A stretch of 28,468 bases of DNA from JABMMZ01 sp040386935 (GTDB lineage: Bacteria; Bacteroidota; Bacteroidia; NS11-12g; UBA955). Positions within the stretch are counted from its first letter, which is position 1. Each line of letters starts with the position of its first letter. Under the pieces are notes generated by a model. It was not told the origin of the DNA and made no database searches. It worked only from the letters and a program-made list of their open reading frames with translations. The position numbers and the translations under genes are program-made. Shown here one piece after another: positions 7,512 to 13,593 of this stretch. The stretch is from the NCBI GenBank assembly GCA_040386935.1, contig JAZKEQ010000044.1, positions 1 through 28,468 of the forward strand, read 5' to 3'.

Positions 7512-9803
7512 TTGAAAAAGATTTTAATCATCGTTTCTTTATTTTTTTCGCTATCGCTTTTAAGTCAAAAAAGCGAGTGTCCTTTTACGGTCAAAGGTGT
7601 CATCATCGACAGTAGCACCCATCAGCCGCTGGAACTCACCAATATCAGTGTTTCAGGATTACGCAACAAAGGAACAGCAGCCAATGCAAAAGGGGAGTTC
7701 ACCCTCGAAAATATTTGCAGCGGTCCGTTGGAATTGCACATCAGTCATTTGCAGTGCGAGCATATCCACATAAATTTATTTCTAACGCGTGATACTTTCT
7801 TAACCATTTATTTGCATCATATCGAGCATGAAATGGCCGGTGCTAAAGTAATTGGCATTGGCAACAAGGATGAAAGTTTAAGCAAATTATCTGTCAAACA
7901 ATTAGAGCTTTCAAAAGGACAATCCATCGCTGAATTAATGCAAAATATCGGTGGTGTAACATTGCTTAAAACCGGTAATACTGTAGCGAAGCCCATTGTT
8001 AACGGATTGCACGGCAACCGTGTCATTATATTGAATAACGGCATCCGTCAGGAGGGTCAAAATTGGGGCATGGAGCACGCCCCCGAAATAGATGCGTTTA
8101 TTGCCAGCGAAGTCATTTTATTAAAAGGTACTGAAGCCTTGCGTTACGCAGCAGATGGTGTTGGTGGTATTTTAATGGTGCGTCCGGTGTCGGTATTTCG
8201 AGAAAAAGCTCATGTTCTGAAAGGGGAGTTCAATACCGGAGGAAATACCAATGGACGCTCGGGTTATTTGTCACTGGTATTGGGCAGCAAGTTGTCTGAT
8301 AAACTGCCATTGTACTGGCGTGTGCAAGGCACTTTAAAGCAAGGTGGCAACATTAAAACACCCGGTTATTTTGTGGCCAATACCGGTGTTACAGAAATGA
8401 ATTATTCCGGTGTGTTGGGGTATCAATTCAAGCGATTAAAACTGGAGTTGTTTCACAGTACATTCTATAATAAAATTGGCATTTATAAAGGGTCGCATAC
8501 CGGCAATCTAAATGATTTACAAAAGGCGATTAATTCAGATACACCATCTGTTAACCAGGGTTTTACTTATGCAATCGACAGACCCTATCAACAGGTTTAC
8601 CATAGACTTTCAAAATTTTCTGCTGACTGGCAATTGTCAGCTAAAAGTAAATTGCAATTCTCGTTGGCATATCAACAGAATCACCGACAAGAGTATGACA
8701 GAGTAAGAACAACTGCACAATTTCAAGGCCCTGATTTTGACTATTACATCAATACCTGGTTGGGCGACTTAGCATTGATTAAAAATGATTTTCATAGCTA
8801 TAATTTTACAGCAGGTATCAACACGACTTATCAAACCAATAGTTATACCGGTCGTTTTTTTGTGCCGGGATTTTACAACAAAGGCTTAGGCGCATTCTTT
8901 ATTGCCGACAGACAATTCGGTAAAATAAAAACGGATGCGGCACTTCGTTATGATTACAAAGACTTGAGGGCTTATTTGTGGAATGGACCAAAGCTCAATG
9001 TTCAGTACCTTGAATTTGCAAACTTTACTTATGCGTTTCAAGTCGGCTATCAACATAATAAGCAGTTGCAGATTAATGCCATCGTATCGAGTGCATGGCG
9101 CCCACCTGCACCAAATGAGCTATACAGCAATGGGCTTCATCAGGGACTGGCCAGTATAGAGGTGGGTGACTCAACCATGGTACCTGAACGCTCTTTTCAC
9201 CAAGGCATCAATGTAAAATTCAACAATAAGCAATGGACATTTGAGTCGGAAGTATTTTTTAAATACATCAAAGGGTATATCAATTTACAACCGGCATTAC
9301 CGGCAAGAATTACCATCAGAGGGGCATTTCCTGTATTCAATTACGTGCAACAGGATGTTACCCTTACAGGATTGAATGCTTTTATAAAAAGAGAATTTGT
9401 CAAACAGTATTTCATTAAACTGAATGGACAAGTATTGATGGGGCAAAATATGGCAAACAGCCAGCCATTGAGTCAACTGCCTCCATTTAGCGGCAAATTA
9501 ACTGCCGGTAAAGAATACAAAAAGCTGATGGTTCAGATGTGGTATCAGGCCACAGCACAACAATTCAGATATTCAGAAGGCAGTGATTATGCAGCGCCAC
9601 CAAAAGGATATGCCTTGTTTGGATTAGATATCACCTATGAATTAAAGATTAAAAATCAACCGCTGCGTTTGAGCTACAGCATTAATAATCTACTGAACAC
9701 CCGCTACCGCGACTATATGAACAGATTTCGGTATTTCACCGATGAACAGGGATTTGGCATGACCCTAAAATTAACCATGCCTTTAACAATTACAAAATCA
9801 TAA
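7512..9803 (+). CDS. TonB-dependent receptor, probable metal or metal-complex uptake
   Basis: This 763-residue outer-membrane receptor starts with a signal peptide (1-18), then a CarboxypepD-like beta domain (about 27-105), a TonB plug (about 124-225, with GGVTLLKTGNTVAKPIVNGL, RVIILNNGIRQEGQ and a GVGGILMV end) and a 22-strand barrel. The N-terminal domain is rich in metal-type ligands (C69, H77, H79, C82, H84, H86, H102, H103, H106), and the plug has WGMEHAP, which recalls zinc and other metal receptors. The TTG start is chosen because MKKILIIV opens the signal peptide. It sits between the Cys/His membrane protein and a lipoprotein, 15 bases before the latter. The receptor call is firm; metal as substrate is inference. 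Confidence 0.9.
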   Translation: MKKILIIVSLFFSLSLLSQKSECPFTVKGVIIDSSTHQPLELTNISVSGLRNKGTAANAKGEFTLENICSGPLELHISHLQCEHIHINLFLTRDTFLTIYLHHIEHEMAGAKVIGIGNKDESLSKLSVKQLELSKGQSIAELMQNIGGVTLLKTGNTVAKPIVNGLHGNRVIILNNGIRQEGQNWGMEHAPEIDAFIASEVILLKGTEALRYAADGVGGILMVRPVSVFREKAHVLKGEFNTGGNTNGRSGYLSLVLGSKLSDKLPLYWRVQGTLKQGGNIKTPGYFVANTGVTEMNYSGVLGYQFKRLKLELFHSTFYNKIGIYKGSHTGNLNDLQKAINSDTPSVNQGFTYAIDRPYQQVYHRLSKFSADWQLSAKSKLQFSLAYQQNHRQEYDRVRTTAQFQGPDFDYYINTWLGDLALIKNDFHSYNFTAGINTTYQTNSYTGRFFVPGFYNKGLGAFFIADRQFGKIKTDAALRYDYKDLRAYLWNGPKLNVQYLEFANFTYAFQVGYQHNKQLQINAIVSSAWRPPAPNELYSNGLHQGLASIEVGDSTMVPERSFHQGINVKFNNKQWTFESEVFFKYIKGYINLQPALPARITIRGAFPVFNYVQQDVTLTGLNAFIKREFVKQYFIKLNGQVLMGQNMANSQPLSQLPPFSGKLTAGKEYKKLMVQMWYQATAQQFRYSEGSDYAAPPKGYALFGLDITYELKIKNQPLRLSYSINNLLNTRYRDYMNRFRYFTDEQGFGMTLKLTMPLTITKS

Positions 9804-9818
9804 TCAATCACCAATTAT

Positions 9819-10373
9819 ATGAAACAAACTTTAATAGCTTCTCTCGTGTTAATTTATACTGTGTTTTTAATCACAGGTTGTAAAGACAATCCACCATCGC
9901 CATCAAATCCGCCCACCAATGAAACAGAATTAATTACTACATTTAAATTGATATTTACAGATACGGCCAACAGCAGGGTATATATAGCTTATATGTTTGA
10001 TGCTGATGGTTTAGGGCCTGATAATCCAAGTATCTTTGATAGCATTACTTTGGATACAGGACGAGTTTACAAAGCAGAAATAGTCATTTTGGATGAAACA
10101 AAAAATCCTGTTGATTCTGTGTCAAATGAAATTTTAAATGAAGCCGATGATCATTTATTTGTATTTAAAAAATCCGGTGTTGATCTTACCGTTCAAGTAA
10201 CAGATAAAGATAGCAAAAATTTACCTTTGGGTTTAGTGTCATATTGGACCACTGGTGCTGCATCTAAAGGAACCATTCAAGTACTATTGAAACACCAGCC
10301 CGGTGTAAAAGACGGCACTGAACAACCCGGTGAAACAGATATAGACCTGACATTTAATTGCCGAATAAAATAA
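9819..10373 (+). CDS. Lipoprotein partner of the TonB receptor
   Basis: This 184-residue protein has a lipoprotein signal with lipobox ITGC (Cys21), a short Pro/Ser/Asn linker (PPSPSNPPTNETE) and a single beta-sandwich-like domain. Its features, an early ELITTFKLIF strand, a DADGLGPDNP loop, NEADDHLFVF and a late TGAASKGTIQVLLKHQPGVKDG stretch, match a Bacteroidota lipoprotein family that I recall as commonly encoded directly after TonB receptors of this type; some databases label such proteins 'type 1 periplasmic-binding domain'. DDH and the Asp-rich loop could bind a cation, but that is a guess. The 15-base spacing from the receptor stop indicates one operon and probably one complex at the outer membrane. 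Confidence 0.75.
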   Translation: MKQTLIASLVLIYTVFLITGCKDNPPSPSNPPTNETELITTFKLIFTDTANSRVYIAYMFDADGLGPDNPSIFDSITLDTGRVYKAEIVILDETKNPVDSVSNEILNEADDHLFVFKKSGVDLTVQVTDKDSKNLPLGLVSYWTTGAASKGTIQVLLKHQPGVKDGTEQPGETDIDLTFNCRIK

Positions 10374-10376
10374 AGT

Positions 10377-10400
10377 TTTCCTTTTTTAATTAAAAGGGAA
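10377..10400. terminator. Weak terminator-like hairpin after the lipoprotein gene
   Basis: TTCCTTTT pairs with AAAAGGGAA (one G-U pair) across an AT-rich loop. The stem has few G-C pairs and the following T-run is separated by several bases, so termination is plausible but not strong. Confidence 0.3.
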
Positions 10401-10418
10401 TATGGATTTTTGAATACG

Positions 10419-11201
10419 ATGACAATGCAAGCTGTTACCGATATGATGGGTAGGTGTGTGACTTTGAAAAAAAGCCCACAACGCATTATATCACTGGTAC
10501 CTTCACAAACAGAGTTGCTCTATGATTTTGGCCTAAAAGGACAGATTGTTGGTCAAACGGTATTTTGTATTCATCCTGAAAGTGCTTTTAAAACAGCCAC
10601 AAAAGTAGGCGGTACTAAAAAAGTAAAGTACGATGTGATTGATGCATTGCAACCCGATTTGATCATTTGCAATAAAGAGGAAAATACCAAAGAAATTGTT
10701 GAAACCCTGGAGGCTAAATATCCTGTATGGGTAAGTGATATCAAAACCCTTGAGGATAATAATACCATGATTCAAATGCTTGGGGAATTATTGAGCAAAA
10801 TAGATGAAGCCGCATTAATAGTTTCAGAAATTAAAACTGCTTTTAATACACTTCTGCCACAACCATTACAAACCTGCCTTTATCTGATTTGGAAAAATCC
10901 TTATATCGGAGTAGGTACAGATACTTTCATTGATGCATTATTGCCATATGCCGGTTTTACAAATGTACTAAAGGACTTAACGCGTTATCCCGAATTAAGT
11001 AATGAATTGATAACACAACTCAATCCTCATACTGTGTTGTTGTCGTCAGAGCCATTTCCTTTTGCGGAAAAACACATTTCCGAACTTAAGGCGCTCTTAC
11101 CTCAGGCCCATATTCAATTGATTGATGGTGAAATGTTCAGCTGGTATGGCAGCAGAATAAGATTCGCCCCCGGATATTTCAGTAAATTATATCAAGGTTA
11201 A
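10419..11201 (+). CDS. BtuF-like helical-backbone substrate-binding protein without signal peptide
   Basis: This 260-residue protein has the class III periplasmic-binding fold used for cobalamin and metal chelates: RIISLVPSQTELLYDFGL, then VGGTKKVKYDVIDALQPDLII, the long linking helix, and a C-terminal half with LIWKNPYIGVGTDTFIDALL, SSEPFPFAEKH and DGEMFSWYGSR. All conserved blocks are present, yet the N-terminus (MTMQAVTDMMG) has no export signal, and no permease or ATPase is nearby. Orthologues of this form are common in Bacteroidota. It may act in the cytoplasm, or be paired with a transporter elsewhere. A TTG codon at 10410 is in frame, but the ATGs at 10419 or 10425 are more natural. 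Ligand unknown; cobalamin is one possibility. Confidence 0.8.
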   Translation: MTMQAVTDMMGRCVTLKKSPQRIISLVPSQTELLYDFGLKGQIVGQTVFCIHPESAFKTATKVGGTKKVKYDVIDALQPDLIICNKEENTKEIVETLEAKYPVWVSDIKTLEDNNTMIQMLGELLSKIDEAALIVSEIKTAFNTLLPQPLQTCLYLIWKNPYIGVGTDTFIDALLPYAGFTNVLKDLTRYPELSNELITQLNPHTVLLSSEPFPFAEKHISELKALLPQAHIQLIDGEMFSWYGSRIRFAPGYFSKLYQG

Positions 11202-11227
11202 ATTACATATTCAAGAATTTTAATAAA

Positions 11228-11280
11228 TAAATTTGCGTAACCGATTTGTTACACATAAATTTGTAACCGATTAGTTACAT
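11228..11280 (+). promoter_or_regulatory. Promoter with twin palindromic operators, DHFR-fold gene
   Basis: TTTG (11232-11235), a 20-base spacer and TAAATTTG (11256-11263) form a consensus promoter. The palindrome GTAAC-CGATTT-GTTAC (11237-11252) fills the spacer, and GTAAC-CGATTA-GTTAC (11263-11278) begins at the last base of the -7 element and covers the predicted start point. The sites are 26 bases apart, on nearly the same face of the helix after about two and a half turns. This is a repressible promoter for the gene at 11302; the cognate regulator is not next to it. Confidence 0.7.
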
Positions 11281-11301
11281 AAAATTAAATATTGTTTACA
11301 A

Positions 11302-11880
11302 ATGAGAAAATTAAAATTACAAGTGCAAGTATCCATAGATGGATTTATTGCAGGACCGAATGCTGAAATGGATTGGATGCAATGGGAGTGGGATGACAAG
11401 TTGAAAAATTATGTCCTAGATCTAACGGCATCTGTTGACTGTATTGTTTTAGGAAGGGTCTTAGCACAAGGCTTTATTACCTATTGGGGAAATATTGCCG
11501 CCAACAAAAATGACAGTCAATATGAGTTTGCAAAGAAAATGACTGATTACAAAAAGATTATATTTACTAATACGCTTGAAAAAATTGAAGCAGATTGGAA
11601 AAATACAGTGCTAACAAAAAGTGATTTAGTTACAAGCATTAAACAACTGAAACAAGAATCAGGGAAAGACATTATTGTTTATGGTGGAGCGCAATTCGTT
11701 TCAGCTTTAATTAAAGAAAATCTGATTGATGAGTTACATTTATTTATTAATCCATCTGCAATAGGGAGTGGTATGCCAATTTTTCAAGCTATAGATGGTG
11801 TTATAAACTATCAATTAATAGCATCACATGGATACGATTGCGGCATTGTTGTTACTCAATACGGATTGAAAAATGCCTAA
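11302..11880 (+). CDS. Dihydrofolate reductase-fold (RibD C-terminal) reductase
   Basis: This 192-residue protein has the RibD C-terminal/dihydrofolate reductase fold: QVSIDGFIAG (9-18), VLGRVLAQGF (49-58), IIFTNTLEK (86-94), the NADPH-binding VYGGAQFVSALI (126-137) and DELHLFINPSAIGSGMPIF (143-161). Such stand-alone proteins are annotated as 'dihydrofolate reductase family'; most have no proven reaction, although an NADPH-dependent reduction is expected. It is not the housekeeping folate enzyme. The leader of about 34 bases is A-rich with no Shine-Dalgarno. A twin-operator promoter precedes it and an intrinsic terminator follows, so it is its own transcription unit. Neighbouring SRPBCC and ArsR genes are a frequent company for this family. 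Confidence 0.85.
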   Translation: MRKLKLQVQVSIDGFIAGPNAEMDWMQWEWDDKLKNYVLDLTASVDCIVLGRVLAQGFITYWGNIAANKNDSQYEFAKKMTDYKKIIFTNTLEKIEADWKNTVLTKSDLVTSIKQLKQESGKDIIVYGGAQFVSALIKENLIDELHLFINPSAIGSGMPIFQAIDGVINYQLIASHGYDCGIVVTQYGLKNA

Positions 11881-11971
11881 CAGAATTGGAAATAAAGTGA
11901 AAATCCAGAACGGGTTAGATCACCTTTAACGATGCCGTTGAATTAAAATTCCCATCGTTTCCTAAGTTAAT

Positions 11972-12004
11972 AAGGGCTAATACTACATTGTATTGGCCTT
12001 TTTT
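11972..12004 (+). terminator. Intrinsic terminator of the DHFR-fold gene
   Basis: AAGGGCTAATAC (11972-11983) pairs with GTATTGGCCTTT (11990-12001) through 12 bp including two G-U pairs, around the loop TACATT, and runs into six T residues (11999-12004). It lies about 90 bases after the stop codon at 11880; I see no gene in that stretch. Confidence 0.75.
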
Positions 12005-12015
12005 ATTGCATTTAA

Positions 12016-12046
12016 TTTGCATGAATTATTTAATTGTATAATTTTG
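12016..12046 (+). promoter_or_regulatory. Promoter of the first SRPBCC gene
   Basis: TTTG (12016-12019), a 19-base spacer and TAATTTTG (12039-12046) match the consensus exactly. The predicted leader is about 38 bases, A-rich and without Shine-Dalgarno. No palindromic operator like those of the flanking promoters is present. Confidence 0.7.
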
Positions 12047-12088
12047 AAAATATAATAGTCATCACAAATTAAATTTAACAACCAAATC

Positions 12089-12538
12089 ATGCAAACAATT
12101 CAATTTTCTATCAATATTAATGCCGATGTACAAAAAGTATGGTCAACCATGTTGACTGATAGTACTTATCGCGAGTGGACAAAAGCGTTTCACGAGAGTT
12201 CGTATTTTTCAGGCAGTTGGGACGAAGGAAGTGAGATTCGTTTTTTGGGTGTTGATGAAAAAGGGGAATTGCAAGGAATGTACAGCAGAATAGCAAAGAA
12301 CATTCCGCTGCAATTTATTTCTATAGAACATCTTGGTATGGTGAGTAATGGGTTGGTTGATACAACAAGTGATGAGGTGAAAAAATGGGCGCCATCTTTC
12401 GAAAATTATACCTTTACAGTTGATGGTGATTCAACTATTGTTACTGTTGATATCGATGTATCAGATGAATACAAAGAAATGTTTGAAGGCATGTGGCCCA
12501 ATGCATTAAAGGCTTTGAAGGCTATCTGTGAACGCTAG
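12089..12538 (+). CDS. SRPBCC domain protein
   Basis: This 149-residue cytoplasmic protein has the START/Bet v1-like SRPBCC fold: an N-terminal strand QFSININADVQKVWSTML, the helix and FHESSYFSGSWDEGSEIRF strands, and a C-terminal helix (EMFEGMWPNALKALKAIC). The family binds hydrophobic small molecules in a deep cavity; members labelled AHSA1-like or 'polyketide cyclase-like' rarely have a known ligand. It has its own promoter and ends 86 bases before the ArsR gene, so it is a neighbour of the ArsR/SRPBCC pair rather than part of that operon. It is only loosely similar to the second SRPBCC protein at 12952. Confidence 0.8.
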   Translation: MQTIQFSININADVQKVWSTMLTDSTYREWTKAFHESSYFSGSWDEGSEIRFLGVDEKGELQGMYSRIAKNIPLQFISIEHLGMVSNGLVDTTSDEVKKWAPSFENYTFTVDGDSTIVTVDIDVSDEYKEMFEGMWPNALKALKAICER

Positions 12539-12570
12539 TTCAAATTTTCTTTAAATATTTTCAATAAAAA

Positions 12571-12619
12571 TTTGCGTAAGTAAATACTTACATATACTTT
12601 TGTGTAACCAAATACTTAC
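12571..12619 (+). promoter_or_regulatory. Autoregulated ArsR promoter with twin operators
   Basis: TTTG (12571-12574), a 20-base spacer and TACTTTTG (12595-12602) form the promoter. GTAAGTAAATACTTAC (12576-12591, a near-perfect 16-bp palindrome) lies in the spacer and GTAACCAAATACTTAC (12604-12619) lies over the predicted start, ending five bases before the ATG. Placement on both sides of the -7 element is what one expects for an autorepressing ArsR protein. Confidence 0.75.
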
Positions 12620-12624
12620 ACAAT

Positions 12625-12939
12625 ATGTCAATTGAAGCAAGAAGAGATGTTTATCAGGCGATAGCCGATCCTACAAGACGGCAAATTATCAGTTTAATAG
12701 CGCAGCAATCGATGAATCTCAATGCGATTGCGGCTCAATTTGATGTCAGCCGACCTGCTATTTCACAGCATATTAAAATATTGACAGAATGTGGCATTGT
12801 GGTTATTAAACAACAAGGCCGTGAAAGGTATTGTGAAGCCAAACTCGAAGCATTAAATGAAGTGGCCGAGTGGGTTGAGCAATACAAGCATTTTTGGAAT
12901 AAACAGTTTGATTCTCTTGAAAAATTCTTAAAAAAATAA
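12625..12939 (+). CDS. ArsR-family winged-helix transcriptional repressor
   Basis: This 104-residue protein is a minimal ArsR/SmtB-type regulator. It opens with VYQAIADPTRRQIISLI (9-25), the hallmark helix, and has the recognition helix SRPAISQHIKILTECGIV (42-59) and the beta wing KQQGRERYCEA (62-72). It has one cysteine and no CxC metal-sensing motif, so it belongs to the non-metal subgroup typically paired with SRPBCC (AHSA1) proteins. The next gene, such an SRPBCC protein, begins 12 bases after its stop, forming an autoregulated two-gene operon. The inducer is unknown; the SRPBCC partner may bind or modify it (inference). Confidence 0.9.
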   Translation: MSIEARRDVYQAIADPTRRQIISLIAQQSMNLNAIAAQFDVSRPAISQHIKILTECGIVVIKQQGRERYCEAKLEALNEVAEWVEQYKHFWNKQFDSLEKFLKK

Positions 12940-12951
12940 TCAATTTAATAT

Positions 12952-13446
12952 ATGAACAGTCAAAAAAAGCAATTCTCAATTGTCAGAGAATTCAACGCAA
13001 GCAAACAAAAAGTATTCAATGCATTTTCAACTGCCGAAGCGATGGAGCAGTGGTGGGGGCCGGCAGGTATGAACATTATTGTCAGCTCATTTGATTTCAG
13101 CCCAAACGGTAAATTTCATTATAAAATGGAAGCTGGTGACAATGTGATGTGGGGCCTTTTTGTATTTAAAACAATAATTAACCCGGATGTTATTGAATTC
13201 GTCAATTCGTTTTCTGATGAGGATGGCAATATTGCAAAACCACCATTCGACATGGATTTTCCATTGGAAATTTTCAATCGTTTGACTTTCGAAGAGACCA
13301 ATGGCATCACCAAAGTAACCCTACAAGGTCATCCCATCAATGCCACCGACAATCAGGAAGCAGTATATCATTCAATCACCGATAGTATGATAGAAGGATT
13401 TGGCGGCACATTTGATAAGCTGGATGCTTATTTATTAAAAAGGTAG
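12952..13446 (+). CDS. SRPBCC (AHSA1-like) protein, ArsR operon partner
   Basis: This 164-residue protein has the AHSA1-type SRPBCC fold: REFNASKQKVFNAFSTAEAMEQWWGPAGM, with the WWGP motif typical of the group, then FDFSPNGKFHYKM, strands around VNSFSDEDGN and a long C-terminal helix (ITDSMIEGFGGTFDKLDAYL). The AHSA1 name derives from the activator of Hsp90, but bacterial members have no demonstrated link to a chaperone and probably bind small hydrophobic ligands. It is the second gene of the ArsR operon. The coding sequence ends close to a repeat-bearing intergenic stretch at 13447-13593. Confidence 0.85.
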   Translation: MNSQKKQFSIVREFNASKQKVFNAFSTAEAMEQWWGPAGMNIIVSSFDFSPNGKFHYKMEAGDNVMWGLFVFKTIINPDVIEFVNSFSDEDGNIAKPPFDMDFPLEIFNRLTFEETNGITKVTLQGHPINATDNQEAVYHSITDSMIEGFGGTFDKLDAYLLKR

Positions 13447-13455
13447 AGGAGATGA

Positions 13456-13486
13456 TTGGTTATTTGTTAATGGTTATTGGTTAATA
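13456..13486. repeat. GGTTATT/GGTTAAT low-complexity repeat
   Basis: Four imperfect copies of a TTGGTTA-type word lie here. A 15-base piece (13471-13485) recurs exactly in inverted orientation at 22184-22198, in the repeat block between the two methionine genes. The remaining bases to 13593 are pyrimidine-rich and carry no gene or clear promoter that I can see. Confidence 0.6.
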
Positions 13487-13593
13487 GATCATTACTATGC
13501 CCTAAATCCTGTTTCATGATTCCTTGGCCCTCATTCCTTCCCCTTGCATTTATCATTTAAATCAATAACTTCGTTTCATATTTATGTTTTAGT

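Noticed and set aside
10533..10775. Minus-strand frames opposite the BtuF-like gene.
   Set aside because: Shadow of conserved coding sequence; composition is Cys/Phe/Ile-rich without a plausible fold.
11881..11971. A short protein-like frame (with NDAVELKFPSFPK) after the DHFR-fold gene.
   Set aside because: It has no start codon, runs straight through a strong terminator and a promoter, and is short enough for chance in AT-rich DNA.
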